From Streptomyces sp. NRRL S-350 (lineage in GTDB: Bacteria > Actinomycetota > Actinomycetes > Streptomycetales > Streptomycetaceae): a stretch of DNA of 64,000 bases. The notes under the pieces are model-generated. The model was not told the origin of the DNA, ran no database searches, and worked only from the letters and a program-made list of their open reading frames with translations. How positions within the stretch are numbered: position 1 is the first letter of the stretch; each line of letters starts with the position of its first letter. Below are positions 27,601 through 36,125 of this stretch, one piece after another. The stretch covers positions 66,993 through 130,992 of the forward strand of contig NZ_JOHO01000015.1 of assembly GCF_000719705.1 (NCBI RefSeq), written 5' to 3'. Both the position numbers and the translations under genes were made by a program.

Positions 27601-28651
27601 GCTGGACCGGCTCACCGTGCTGACCGACCCCGCGGTGCACGCCACCGCCACCCTCGCGGTGCGCCGGCCCGACGGCACCTGGGCCGACATCGGCACCGTG
27701 CAGCCCGGCTACAACGAGCTGCCGGCCGGCGGGCAGGTGGCCGACGCTTTCCGGCTGACCTGGAAGCCGGGCGGCGACCCGCCGGTGGTCAACCAGGTGA
27801 TCCCCTGGTACGCGGACGCCCCGGCCGCCCGGCTCAGCCTGTCCGACCCGGCCCTGGACGTGGTCACCGGCGCGGCCGCGCCCGCCCAGACCCGGGCCAC
27901 CGTGGAGGCCGGCCGCCCCGAGGGCACCACCGGCGAGCTGCGCGCCGAGGTGCCGGCCGCCGCCAAGGGCCTGACCGTGACCCCGACCGGCCCGGTGACC
28001 GTGCCGCGCGGCGGCCGGGTGGGCGTGCCGCTGCTGGTCGCCGCCGCCCCGGAGACTCCGTCGGGGACGTACCAGGTGCCGGTGCAGTTCGTGTCCGGGA
28101 CGACCAGTGTCCGGCAGGTGCTCCAGGTGCACGTGGTGCCGCCGACCGGCGGGCCGGACCTGGCGGTCGGCGCGAAGGCCGCCTCCTCGGGCGACGAGAC
28201 GGCGAACTTCCCGGCGTCGGCGGTCGCCGACGGCGACCCGAAGACCCGCTGGTCCTCGCCGGCCAAGGACGACGCCTGGGTGCGGCTGGAGCTGCCGCAG
28301 GCGGCCCGGCTGGGTGCGGCGGTGCTGCACTGGCAGGCCGCGTACGCCTCCTCGTACCGGATCCAGGTCTCGGCGGACGGGAGCACCTGGACCGACGCGG
28401 CGACGGTCGACAACGGCAAGGGCGGCGACGAGACGGTGCGCTTCGACGCGCCCGGCGCCCGGTTCCTCCGGGTCCAGGGCGTGGCGCGGGCGACCAAGTA
28501 CGGCTACTCGCTGTGGGGGATCGAGCTGTACGCGGTGACCCCGCCGGCACAGCCGCAGTCGCCGCCGCAACCGCCGGCCGGCCAGCCCGCGCAGCCGGGC
28601 GGTGCGCCGGGCACTCCGACGGCCCCGCCCGCGACGCCCGCGAAGCCGTAG
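24698..28651 (+). CDS. GH84-like beta-N-acetylglucosaminidase domain protein, secreted
   Basis: About 1,317 residues from TTG 24698, chosen because AGGAGG sits six bases upstream. A basic N-terminal region of ~85 residues precedes the hydrophobic signal segment (MQIAAGVAAAAVVGGLFAGV), so a later GTG (24899) remains possible. Next come a GH20-like accessory domain (VVSRTDGGTPAAGSLVVYVG) and the GH84 catalytic barrel, entered at FYGTPWT (residue ~319) with FLGRSKQNFYLYAPGDDP. The usual adjacent Asp-Asp pair reads FLDVS, Leu425-Asp426, so only one of the two catalytic Asp residues is kept. A helical domain, an NPCBM/F5-8-like region, a NEW3-like region and a C-terminal discoidin (F5/8 type C) domain at ~1151-1280 follow, then a Pro/Gln-rich tail. 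Likely targets are extracellular GlcNAc-containing glycans or hyaluronan-like polymers. Confidence 0.82.
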   Translation: MQARVSVVAGRRLRSQLEQSAALRDVLQHPAALVARRATARTCRQLAPRTADRLIADLKGTEPLLASVREERQERAAGRPGRRAMQIAAGVAAAAVVGGLFAGVVPSAAYAGVPGPEVASTAPQTPLGSMSDPRVFPRPQEQTVAGRPVAVPAAVTLVAAPAADLGAVLAVREVLKVAGTTEVVSRTDGGTPAAGSLVVYVGGPTEGAGGEVDRVLRQLSAAAGGKDGTGPSTSGMPAGGYVLSAGQLPAQGGGTYGAVVLSGVDAAGTFYAAQSLRQLLAAVPAGQGQAPGAAGLGLPGITLRDWSTGAPVRGTAEAFYGTPWTAQQRLEQVDFLGRSKQNFYLYAPGDDPFRLSRWRSAYPAAQADELRELGDRAQRNHVTLGYAIDPGQSLCFSSGKDVDALVAKLDGLRKLGFTAFQLQFLDVSYDEWHCDDDRDKYGTGPAAAAKAQAELVKKVQDRLITRYPGLAPLSVVPTEYHQQGATPYRKALAAALPEGVQVAWSGVGVIPEKITAAQASDTADLYGHPLLTMDNYPVNDASPDRLFLGAYSGRDPGVATRSAVMLTGAMQQPVASRIALATAGDFAWNPTGYKADDSWQAAVRSLAGPTGADATPAGSTLPAVTALAGNSTSSPLSKQESGYLTPLLDRFWAAAEPTSGAAPDLAKLIAAAAPLRESFAAMATARQTLAATPATAQLAGEAAPWLGPLGDYGLAGQAALDMLLAQHGGDGAAAWKARVELNRLREQLDRAPATIGAGVLGPFLERAVRAADNWAGVVGGGVTPTTTMGTAQDHLPALMADGVADTFYWSSAPPQPGDAVGLDLGAGRPVSGVTVLMGGWGGGPDARTATDDYLHDGVLEYSTGEGGWKQLAVVRNQKSVSAQLPPGTVVRAVRLRATSAQKTAVAVREFTVTAPDESPASVTGGPDPLPGSSAASVLDGNPDTAYRAAKPPTAQDDPLTVELGAARPLDRLTVLTDPAVHATATLAVRRPDGTWADIGTVQPGYNELPAGGQVADAFRLTWKPGGDPPVVNQVIPWYADAPAARLSLSDPALDVVTGAAAPAQTRATVEAGRPEGTTGELRAEVPAAAKGLTVTPTGPVTVPRGGRVGVPLLVAAAPETPSGTYQVPVQFVSGTTSVRQVLQVHVVPPTGGPDLAVGAKAASSGDETANFPASAVADGDPKTRWSSPAKDDAWVRLELPQAARLGAAVLHWQAAYASSYRIQVSADGSTWTDAATVDNGKGGDETVRFDAPGARFLRVQGVARATKYGYSLWGIELYAVTPPAQPQSPPQPPAGQPAQPGGAPGTPTAPPATPAKP

Positions 28652-28718
28652 CGCCGGGCCGGGGTTCCGGGCCGGGGTTCCGGGCCGGGCGGGAAGCGGC
28701 CCGGTGCGGAAACGCGGC
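28652..28718. repeat. short CCGGGCCGGGGTT direct repeats
   Basis: Three near-identical CCGGGCCGGGGTT-like units occur in tandem just after the GH84 gene; non-coding. Confidence 0.6.
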
Positions 28719-28757
28719 GGGCCGCCGTGCTCCCCGGTGCGGGGGGCGCGGCGGCCC
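28719..28757. terminator. bidirectional hairpin between convergent genes
   Basis: GGGCCGCCG and CGGCGGCCC arms enclose a CCCCGGTGCGGGG inner stem. It lies between the GH84 gene and the convergent HNH gene and can serve both. Confidence 0.65.
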
Positions 28758-28806
28758 ATGAGGCGCGTACCGACGGTGTGACGGGCGGGCCCTTGTGACG
28801 CTCGGA

Positions 28807-29451
28807 TCAGGCGGAGAGCGGTTCCGGCTGCTCGCCGCGGCGGACGGGGGCGGGGTGGGCGACGTGCGCCCGGCCGATCGGGACCGAGTGGTTGGCCTCG
28901 GTATGGTCGTGGTGCTCGTACTCGCCCCACTGCGGGGCGCGCAGCTGGTCGCTGCCGCCGTACGGCTCCAGGTAGGGGCGCCAGCGCGGATCCTTGATGC
29001 CGGTGCCGATGATCCGCCAGGCGAGTCCGCTGGGCGGTGCGGGTGGGCGTTTCATCCGCCACCCGAGTTCGGTGAGGTGGCGGTCGGCCTTGGTGTGGTT
29101 GCAGCGGCGGCAGGCTGCCACCACGTTGTCCCACCGGTGCTGGCCGCCCCGGCTGCGCGGGATGACGTGGTCGACGCTGGTGGCGGCGGCCCCGCAGTAG
29201 ACGCAGCGGCCGTGGTCGCGGGCGAACAGCGCCCGGCGGGTGAGCGGGACGGGCCCACAGAACGGAACCCGTACGAAGCGGGTCAGTCGGACGACGGACG
29301 GCGCCGGAAGGGCGCTGGTGGCGCTGTGCAGAGTGACTTCCGAGTCCTCCAGGCTGACCGCCTTGTGGTTGAGGACCAGGATGAGTGCGCGGCGCATCGA
29401 TACGACGCCGAGTGGCTCGTAGGACGCGTTGAGGACCAGGACATGCGGCAC
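28807..29451 (-). CDS. HNH endonuclease
   Basis: A 214-residue protein with the conserved N-terminal module VLVLNASYEPLGVVSMRRAL. The zinc-stabilised HNH nuclease has Cys83 and Cys86 (CVYCG), the Asp94-His95 pair (SVDHVIPRSRGG), Asn109, Cys114 and Cys117 (CRRCN) and His119. All metal and zinc residues are present. This is the common chromosomal streptomycete HNH protein, not linked here to an intron, phage or restriction methylase. The start is GTG 29451, preceded by AAGGAGG five bases away. The acidic and His-rich C-terminus (YEHHDHTEANHS) is less conserved. Confidence 0.92.
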   Translation of the reverse strand: MPHVLVLNASYEPLGVVSMRRALILVLNHKAVSLEDSEVTLHSATSALPAPSVVRLTRFVRVPFCGPVPLTRRALFARDHGRCVYCGAAATSVDHVIPRSRGGQHRWDNVVAACRRCNHTKADRHLTELGWRMKRPPAPPSGLAWRIIGTGIKDPRWRPYLEPYGGSDQLRAPQWGEYEHHDHTEANHSVPIGRAHVAHPAPVRRGEQPEPLSA

Positions 29452-29920
29452 GGATGCCTCCTTGGACGCCTGCGGCGCGTGGCTCGCGCCGGGACGAGCG
29501 GTTGGATCGCGCAACGAGTACGCGATCTCCCCCAGTGTCGCCTTACGCCTTTGTACGGCGCCACCACTCCTGTGTAACGGAGCTGACGGAACTCCTGATG
29601 TGGTCTCTGTCACAACCGGTATGCCCGGGGAGGGTCGAGTTTCACCCGGGTGCACCCCGGGCCCGGCGGGGTGGCCCTCGCGGGGGACGGCTCGGCCGGT
29701 CGGAGCAGTGCCCGGGCCCCGGTCCGGGGGGAGCGCACCGGGGCGTTGACGGGGCGTCCGTGGGGTTCCGTACGCCCTCCGGCGCCTTTCCGCGAGGTCG
29801 CGGGCGCTCCGCGGCGTGTCCGGGCGGCGGCCCGGCGCCGGATAGGCTAAGGCGCACGGTCCGCGGGCCGCTTGCCGGCGGTGCGGGCCCGACACACCCC
29901 CTTGCAAGGAAGGTCCGCCC
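29452..29920. promoter_or_regulatory. divergent intergenic region with a TAGGCT -10 candidate
   Basis: No gene is supported in this ~470-base gap between the divergent HNH and channel genes. A likely -10 element TAGGCT at 29843-29848 faces the channel gene, giving a leader of about 70 bases. A stretch near 29530-29610 is less GC-rich and probably holds the HNH promoter. Confidence 0.4.
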
Positions 29921-31108
29921 GTGTTCCGCTCCGGCGCCACCGGTCTGTCCGACGCGTCCCCGACGCCCTCCGTCCCGACGCCGGATCCGAGCCCCACCGC
30001 ACAGCTGCCGCAGCTGGACCTGCGCATCCCGACCAGCGCGCAGGAGGTCTCGGACACCACCAGGCAGGCCGCCAGCTGGTTCGACACGCACTGGCAGGGC
30101 TGGCTCGCCTCCGGCCTGCGGATCGTCTTCATCGTGGTGCTGGCGCTGGTGCTGCGGGCCATGGTGCGCAAGCTGATCACCCAGCTGATAGGGCGGATGG
30201 CGCGCATCCCGGAGCACCAGGAGGAGAGCCGGCTGGGCGGGCTGCTGGCCAACACCGGGGTGGTGAACCCCGAGCGGCGCCAGCAGCGCTCGGAGGCGAT
30301 CGGGTCGGTGCTGCGCAGCGTGGCCTCCTTCAGCATCCTGGGCACGGCGGCGCTGATGGTGCTCTCCGCGCTGGGGGTGAACCTGGCCCCGCTGCTGGCG
30401 AGCGCCGGTGTGGCCGGTGTGGCGATCGGTTTCGGCGCCCGCAACCTGGTCACCGACTTCCTCTCCGGAGTCTTCATGATCATGGAGGACCAGTACGGCG
30501 TCGGCGACGAGATCGACACCGGGGTGGCCACCGGCACGGTGCTGGAGGTCGGCCTGCGGGTGACCAAGCTGCGCGGGGCGAACGGCGAGATCTGGTACAT
30601 CCGCAACGGCGAGGTGAAGCGGATCGCCAACATGAGCCAGGGCTGGGCGACCGCCTCGGTGGACGTCCAGATCGGGTACAAGGAGGACCTGCTGCGGGTC
30701 GAGGACCTGATCCTGCAGACCGCCGAGGAACTGGCCAAGGAGGCGCCGTACGACGAGCTGGTCTGGGCGCCGGTGTCCATCCTGGGCGTGGAGTCGGTCG
30801 CGGCGGACTCGGTGCTGGTGCGGGTGGAGGCCCGCACCGCCCCCGGCAAGGCGCCGACCGTCTCCCGGGCGCTGCGCCGGCGGCTGAAGGTGGCCTTCGA
30901 CCGGGCCGGGATCAAGGTCAAGGAGGAGGCCCTGACGGCGGCGACCGCCGCGGCCGGGGCCCCGGCCGGGGCGGCGGCCACCGGAGTGGTGATCGCGCCG
31001 ACACCGGCCCCCGCGGCCGAGCAGACGGCGCCGTCCGCGCTCGCCGACCCGAACTCGGCCCGGTTCAAGGCCAGCGAGCCGATCGCGGTCCCGAAGCAGG
31101 AGCCGTAG
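29921..31108 (+). CDS. MscS-family mechanosensitive channel
   Basis: A 395-residue small-conductance channel subunit that opens on membrane tension to release solutes in hypo-osmotic shock. After a Pro-rich N-terminus come a first membrane helix (LRIVFIVVLALVLRAM), a second (SVASFSILGTAALMVLSALG), and the pore-lining TM3 (AGVAGVAIGFGARNLVTDFL) with the Gly/Ala pattern of MscS. The beta domain (QYGVGDEID) follows, and the C-terminal alpha/beta vestibule ends near residue 340. An Ala/Pro tail follows. The start is GTG 29921 behind AAGGAAGG. Confidence 0.92.
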   Translation: MFRSGATGLSDASPTPSVPTPDPSPTAQLPQLDLRIPTSAQEVSDTTRQAASWFDTHWQGWLASGLRIVFIVVLALVLRAMVRKLITQLIGRMARIPEHQEESRLGGLLANTGVVNPERRQQRSEAIGSVLRSVASFSILGTAALMVLSALGVNLAPLLASAGVAGVAIGFGARNLVTDFLSGVFMIMEDQYGVGDEIDTGVATGTVLEVGLRVTKLRGANGEIWYIRNGEVKRIANMSQGWATASVDVQIGYKEDLLRVEDLILQTAEELAKEAPYDELVWAPVSILGVESVAADSVLVRVEARTAPGKAPTVSRALRRRLKVAFDRAGIKVKEEALTAATAAAGAPAGAAATGVVIAPTPAPAAEQTAPSALADPNSARFKASEPIAVPKQEP

Positions 31109-31171
31109 GCCCCGTAGCGGAAGCGGGCCCCCGCGAGGGGGACGAACGCCCTGCCCTCCCACAGTCCTCCC

Positions 31172-31220
31172 GGCCCGCTGCGCGGGAAGTCGCTCTGGCC
31201 GACTTCCCGCGCAGCGGGCC
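31172..31220 (+). terminator. perfect 21-bp hairpin after the channel gene
   Basis: Arms 31172-31192 and 31200-31220 are exactly complementary over 21 bases with a seven-base loop. The arm core (TGCGCGGGAAGTCG) resembles that of the hairpin at 56439-56477. Confidence 0.8.
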
Positions 31221-31340
31221 GTTGGCGTGCCCTCCTCGGTCGCGGGGGGGGCGCGCCATGAGGCGCCGACTCCGCCGGCGGGGCGGGGGCGGGCGTTCGG
31301 GGGCCCGGTAACGCTTCGGCATCCTCCGCTTCACCGGCCA

Positions 31341-31369
31341 TTGACACTCCGCCGACGCGACCGTACGGT
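31341..31369 (+). promoter_or_regulatory. promoter of the ROK/sugar locus
   Basis: TTGACA at 31341-31346 and TACGGT at 31364-31369 are 17 bases apart, a good housekeeping-sigma promoter for an actinomycete. Transcription should start near 31376. Confidence 0.65.
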
Positions 31370-31384
31370 CCTCTCCAAGCGACT

Positions 31385-31395
31385 GGAAAGTTTCC
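31385..31395. promoter_or_regulatory. putative ROK operator
   Basis: GGAAAGTTTCC, a five-base inverted repeat around one base followed by TAAC, lies just after the predicted transcription start. ROK repressors bind AT-flanked inverted repeats like this, so autoregulation is inferred. Confidence 0.5.
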
Positions 31396-31436
31396 TAACA
31401 GTTCACACGGGACGGGCGGAAGAGGAGGATCCCGGC

Positions 31437-32627
31437 ATGACCAAGAGCACCGCCAAGGCCCCCCTCGCCGGCACTCCGAGCCTGCTGCGCGCCATCAACG
31501 ACCGGGCCGCCCTCGAACTGCTGCTGGCGAACGGCCCGCTCTCGCGCACCCAGATCGGCACGCTGACCGGGCTGTCCAAGCCCACCGCCTCCCAGTTGCT
31601 GGCCCGGCTGGAGGCGGCCGGGCTGGTGCTGCCGGTCGGCACCACGGCGGGCGGCCCGGGGCCCAACGCGCAGCTGTACCAGGTGAATCCGGCCGCCGGG
31701 TACGTCGCGGGGCTGGACGTCACCAACCACGCGATCCGGGTCGCGGTCGCCGACATCACCGGCACCACGCTCGCCGAGCACACCGTGTCGACCAAGGGCG
31801 CGCCGGCCGCCGGGACCGTCTCCCGGGCCGCCGCCGCCGTCGCCGAGACGGTCCGGGCCGCAGGGCTCGCCGAGGGCAGCCTGCGCACCGTCGCAATCGG
31901 CGTCGGCGGCGCCCCCGACCCGGTCACCGGCAAGCTGCGCTACGCCTCCCACCTGCCCGGATGGCACTCGCCGCGGCTGGTGGAGGAGCTGTCCGAGGCG
32001 ATCGGCGCGACGGTGTCGATCGAGAACGACGTGAACCTGGCCGCCGTCGCCGAACAGGCCTCGGGCGCGGCGGCGGGCTTCGAGGACTTCGTGCTGCTCT
32101 GGGCCGAGGCGGGCGTCGGCGCCGCGATCGTGATCGCCGGCCGGCTGCACCGCGGCTTCACCGGCGGCGCCGGGGAGGTCGGCTACATGCCGGTGCCCGG
32201 CTCGCCCGTCGAGTGGGACTCCCGGCGCCGCAACTTCGGCGGCTTCCAGGCGCTGGTCGGGGCGCCCGCGGTGCGGGCCCTGGCCCGGGAGCACGGGCTC
32301 GGCGCGCCCACCGCGCAGGAGTCGATCGCCAAGGCCCTGGTGACCCCGGGTGCCGGGGACGGCTTCCTCGCCGAACTGGCCGGGCGGCTGGCCGTCGGGC
32401 TGGCCGTGATCGTCTCCGTCGTCGACCCGGAGCTGGTGGTCCTCTCCGGCGCCGTGCCGAGCGCGGGCGGCGAACGGCTGCGCGCGCTCGTCGAGGACGA
32501 GCTGGCCCGGATCTCCATCGCCCGGCCGGAGGTCCGCAGCAGCGCCCTGCCCGGCTCACCGGTCCTGATCGGTGCCCTGCAGCGCGCCCTGTCCGACGCC
32601 CGCGAGGCGGTCTTCTCCACCCACTGA
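31437..32627 (+). CDS. ROK-family transcriptional repressor
   Basis: 396 residues. A winged helix at about 20-80 (LSRTQIGTLTGLSKPTASQL) precedes a sugar-kinase-like ROK domain. The phosphate-binding loop region is kept in part (VAGLDVTNHAIRVAVAD). The ROK zinc signature is not intact: the Cys-rich motif of NagC/Mlc is missing. Glu/Asp sugar contacts (IENDVNLAA, GGAGEVGYMP) are present. It probably senses the sugar carried by the transporter encoded next and represses the locus. ATG 31437 has AGAGGAGG upstream. The transporter genes follow in the same direction 159 bases later. Confidence 0.9.
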   Translation: MTKSTAKAPLAGTPSLLRAINDRAALELLLANGPLSRTQIGTLTGLSKPTASQLLARLEAAGLVLPVGTTAGGPGPNAQLYQVNPAAGYVAGLDVTNHAIRVAVADITGTTLAEHTVSTKGAPAAGTVSRAAAAVAETVRAAGLAEGSLRTVAIGVGGAPDPVTGKLRYASHLPGWHSPRLVEELSEAIGATVSIENDVNLAAVAEQASGAAAGFEDFVLLWAEAGVGAAIVIAGRLHRGFTGGAGEVGYMPVPGSPVEWDSRRRNFGGFQALVGAPAVRALAREHGLGAPTAQESIAKALVTPGAGDGFLAELAGRLAVGLAVIVSVVDPELVVLSGAVPSAGGERLRALVEDELARISIARPEVRSSALPGSPVLIGALQRALSDAREAVFSTH

Positions 32628-32786
32628 AGCCTCCACCCACTGAAGCCCACCCACCGACGCCTCCACCGACGCCCCGCCCCCGCCGCCCCCGCCCACAGAC
32701 GCTGCCCGCACCCACCTCTCCCCGACCCCCGAACGCGGGACCTGAGGCAACGACGCCTGCCCGCGCACTCCCAGGAGGACCCCGAA

Positions 32787-34142
32787 GTGCACGCCACCAC
32801 CTCCCGCAGAGGCCGCCGCACGGTCGTCGCCGTCGCCGGCAGCGCCGTCCTGGCCCTGCTCGCCACCGCCTGCACCGGTTCCAGCGACTCCGGCGGCACC
32901 GACGACTCGGCCGGCGGCAAGGACGTCACCATCACCTTCTGGCACGGCTGGAGCCAGGACAACGAGACCAAGGCGATCAACGAGCGCATCGCCGCCTTCG
33001 AGAAGGCGCACCCCACCATCCACGTCAAGGCCGTGGACAACGTCCAGGACGACAAGGTCAACCAGGCCCTGCGGGCCGGCGGTGACGACGCGCCCGACGT
33101 GGTGTCCTCCTTCACGACCAACAACGTCGGCATGTTCTGTGCCACCAAGGCCCTCACCGACCTCAAGCCCCTGCTGCAGAAGAGCGGCATCGACCCGGTC
33201 AAGACCTTCCCGGCCGCGATGCTCGACTACACGCAGTTCCAGGGCAACCAGTGCTCGCTGCCGCTGCTCGGCGACGCCTACGGCCTCTACTACAACAAGA
33301 AGGCCTTCGCGGCCGCCGGCATCGCCAACCCGCCCAGGACGTTCAGCGAGTTCGCCGCGGACGCCGCCAAGCTGACCGTCGCCGACGGCGACTCGTACAA
33401 GCAGCTCGGCTTCATGCCGCTCTACCACGGCTACGAGTCCACCACCGAGCACTTCCTCGGCCAGTACGGCCCCTCCTACTTCGGCCCCGACGGCAAGTCG
33501 AGCATCGCCACCGACCCGAAGGTCGCCGCGATGCTCAAGTGGCAGAAGGGCATGGTCGACCAGCTCGGCGGCTACGCCAAGCTGGAGAAGTTCCGCTCGA
33601 CCTTCGGCGAGGAGTTCAGCGCCAAGAACCCCTTCGACACCGGCCAGGTCGCGATGGCCATCGACGGCGAGTGGCGCACCGCCCTGCTGGCCGGCGACAA
33701 GCCCGACTTCGACTGGGGCACCGCCGCGTTCCCCGTCCCGGACGACCAGGCCGACACCTACGGCCGCGGCTACCAGACCGGCACCATCATCGGCATCGCC
33801 AGCACCAGCAGGAAGCAGGCCGCGGCCTGGGAGTTCGTCAAGTACCTGACCACCGACACCGATTCGGTCGTCAGCTTCGCCAACGCGATCCACAACGTGC
33901 CGAGCACCTTCGCGGCGCTCGAGTCGCCGAAGCTGGTGAGCGACGACAACTTCAAGACCTTCCTGGACGTCGCCAGGAACGCCCACTCCGGCACCACCCC
34001 GGCGGCCGTCAACGGCAGCGGCTACATCGTCTCGCTGCAGAACCTGGGCTACGACTACGAGTCGGGCAAGCAGACCGACCTGCAGGCCGGCCTGGCCGAC
34101 ACGGCCAAGCAGATCGACACCGACATCGCCCAGGCCAAGTAA
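32787..34142 (+). CDS. sugar ABC transporter substrate-binding lipoprotein
   Basis: A 451-residue family-1 solute-binding protein. The signal peptide ends in the lipobox LLATAC with Cys29 as the lipidated residue, so the mature protein is anchored on the outer face of the membrane. The mature part opens with VTITFWHGWSQDNETKAINE, typical of oligosaccharide binders. The C-terminal half has the paired DGEWRTALL motif and a Gly-rich hinge (YGRGYQTGTIIGIAS). The start is GTG 32787 behind AGGAGG. It delivers a sugar, possibly a beta-glucoside or GlcNAc oligomer judging by the downstream enzymes, to the two permeases. Confidence 0.93.
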   Translation: MHATTSRRGRRTVVAVAGSAVLALLATACTGSSDSGGTDDSAGGKDVTITFWHGWSQDNETKAINERIAAFEKAHPTIHVKAVDNVQDDKVNQALRAGGDDAPDVVSSFTTNNVGMFCATKALTDLKPLLQKSGIDPVKTFPAAMLDYTQFQGNQCSLPLLGDAYGLYYNKKAFAAAGIANPPRTFSEFAADAAKLTVADGDSYKQLGFMPLYHGYESTTEHFLGQYGPSYFGPDGKSSIATDPKVAAMLKWQKGMVDQLGGYAKLEKFRSTFGEEFSAKNPFDTGQVAMAIDGEWRTALLAGDKPDFDWGTAAFPVPDDQADTYGRGYQTGTIIGIASTSRKQAAAWEFVKYLTTDTDSVVSFANAIHNVPSTFAALESPKLVSDDNFKTFLDVARNAHSGTTPAAVNGSGYIVSLQNLGYDYESGKQTDLQAGLADTAKQIDTDIAQAK

Positions 34143-34169
34143 GCGCCGGGACCGGCCCACGGAGCTCCC

Positions 34170-35186
34170 ATGTCACTCGCGTTCGGCACCCGCAAGGGGA
34201 ACGACGGGCCGGCGGGCGCCGGACCGACCGGCCCGGCGGCGCCCTCCACGCAGCACCTGCTGCGCCGCAAGCGCCGCCGGGAGGCGGCCCGCACCCTCGC
34301 CTTCCTCTCGCCCTGGCTGGTCGGGTTCGGCGTCTTCTTCGTCTACCCGCTGGTCTCCACCGCCTACTTCTCCTTCACCCAGTACAACGGCTTCGGCGCG
34401 CCGGCCTTCAACGGCCTGAAGAACTGGGACTACGTCTTCGACCAGCTGCCGACGTTCTGGCAGGGCCTGCGCAACACCCTGTGGCTGGTCGTCGTCATGG
34501 TCAGCCTGCGGGTCGTGTTCGGCCTCGGCATCGGGATGCTCATCACGAAGGTCAAGACCGGCGCGGGCTTCTTCCGCACGGTCTTCTACCTGCCGTACCT
34601 GGCGCCGCCGGTGGCCGCGACCGTCGCCTTCGCCTTCCTGTTCAACCCGGGCACCGGCCCGGTCAACCACCTGCTCGGCGAGCTGGGCCTGCCGCAGCCC
34701 GGCTGGTTCGCCTCGCCCGACTGGTCGAAGCCGGCGCTCACCCTGCTCGCCATGTGGGGCATCGGCGACCTGATGGTCATCTTCATGGCCTCGCTGCTGG
34801 ACGTGCCCCGGGAGCAGTACGAGGCGGCCGAACTCGACGGCGCCGGCCCGTTCCAGCGGTTCCGGTACGTCACGCTGCCGAACATCTCGCCGATCATCAT
34901 GTTCGCGGTGGTCACCGGGGTCATCCAGACCATGCAGTACTACACGCAGGCGCTCGTCGCCGGGAAGGTCGCCAGCGGCATCGCGGGCAACTCCGGCCAG
35001 CAGTTCGAGCCGGGCTACCCGAGCGGCTCCACCTGGACCCTGCCGCAGATGGTCTACAACCTCGGCTTCCAGCGCTTCAACTACGGCGCGGCCTGCGTCG
35101 TCGCCCTCGTGCTGTTCGCCATCTCGATGGCCGTCACCTCGATCCTGCTCCGCCGCCGGTCCGGCTTCATGGCGAGCGACGACTAG
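34170..35186 (+). CDS. sugar ABC transporter permease, MalF type
   Basis: A 338-residue inner-membrane protein with six membrane segments after a 40-residue cytoplasmic N-terminus. The EAA loop that docks the ATPase reads EAAELDGAGPFQRFRYVTLP. It begins 27 bases after the binding-protein gene. The operon encodes no ATPase; in streptomycetes the shared MsiK ATPase serves such transporters, and that is the likely partner here. Confidence 0.93.
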   Translation: MSLAFGTRKGNDGPAGAGPTGPAAPSTQHLLRRKRRREAARTLAFLSPWLVGFGVFFVYPLVSTAYFSFTQYNGFGAPAFNGLKNWDYVFDQLPTFWQGLRNTLWLVVVMVSLRVVFGLGIGMLITKVKTGAGFFRTVFYLPYLAPPVAATVAFAFLFNPGTGPVNHLLGELGLPQPGWFASPDWSKPALTLLAMWGIGDLMVIFMASLLDVPREQYEAAELDGAGPFQRFRYVTLPNISPIIMFAVVTGVIQTMQYYTQALVAGKVASGIAGNSGQQFEPGYPSGSTWTLPQMVYNLGFQRFNYGAACVVALVLFAISMAVTSILLRRRSGFMASDD

Positions 35187-35207
35187 CGGGCCAGTGAGGA
35201 CCTGATC

Positions 35208-36125
35208 ATGACTCTCAGCAACACGCTCACCGAGGCGCCGGCGCCGTCCGGCCCCGCCCGCCCGGCCCGCCCCGGCGGGCCAGCCGCCCGGGCCGCCCGG
35301 CGCCGCGAACTGCTCCACTGGGTGGCCGTGCACTCCCTGGCCATCGCCGCCGCGCTGTTCTTCCTGCTGCCGTTCGTCTTCGTCTTCCTCACCTCGGTGA
35401 TGTCCGACCGGCAGGCGCTCACCACCGACTACTGGCCCACCGACTGGCACTGGGGCAACTACGGCCAGGTCTGGAACACCCCCGGCTTCCTCACCTGGTG
35501 GCGCAACACGCTGCTCTACGCCGGGCTCGGCACCCTGCTGACCGTCGTCTCCAGCCTGCCCGTCGCCTACGCGCTCGCCAAGTTCCGCTTCCGCGGCCGC
35601 AACCTGGCGCTGATGGCCGTCATCGCGATGATGATGCTTCCGCCGCAGGTCACCGTCATCCCGATGTACCTGTTCTGGGCCAAGCAGATGGGCCTGGGCG
35701 GCTCGCTCTGGCCGCTGATCATCCCGATGGCCTTCGGCGACGCGTTCACCATCTTCCTGCTGCGCCAGTTCCTGCTGACCATCCCCAAGGAGTACATCGA
35801 GGCCGCCCGGATGGACGGCTGCGGCGACCTGCGCACCCTGCTGCGGGTGGTCCTGCCGATGGCCAGGCCGGCCATCGCGGCGGTCGCGCTGTTCCAGTTC
35901 TTCTACTGCTGGAACGACTACTTCGGGCCGCAGATCTACGCCAGCAACAACCACGACGCCTGGACCCTCTCGTACGGGCTGGAGTCGTTCAAGGCCGCCC
36001 ACCACACCAACTGGAACCTCACCATGGCCGCCACCCTGCTGGTGATGGCGCCGGTGATCGTCCTCTTCTTCTTCGCTCAGAAGGCCTTCATCGAAGGCGT
36101 GACACTGACAGGGGTCAAGGGCTGA
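35208..36125 (+). CDS. sugar ABC transporter permease, MalG type
   Basis: A 305-residue second permease with six membrane segments and the EAA loop EAARMDGCGDLRTLLRVVLP. It forms the transmembrane pore with the upstream MalF-type subunit. ATG 35208 lies 21 bases after that gene, and its TGA overlaps the ATG of the next gene (TGATG). Confidence 0.93.
   Translation: MTLSNTLTEAPAPSGPARPARPGGPAARAARRRELLHWVAVHSLAIAAALFFLLPFVFVFLTSVMSDRQALTTDYWPTDWHWGNYGQVWNTPGFLTWWRNTLLYAGLGTLLTVVSSLPVAYALAKFRFRGRNLALMAVIAMMMLPPQVTVIPMYLFWAKQMGLGGSLWPLIIPMAFGDAFTIFLLRQFLLTIPKEYIEAARMDGCGDLRTLLRVVLPMARPAIAAVALFQFFYCWNDYFGPQIYASNNHDAWTLSYGLESFKAAHHTNWNLTMAATLLVMAPVIVLFFFAQKAFIEGVTLTGVKG

Noticed and set aside
28807..29451. 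HNH gene as part of a mobile intron or restriction system
   Set aside because: It is a stand-alone common streptomycete HNH protein without methylase, intron or phage genes nearby.
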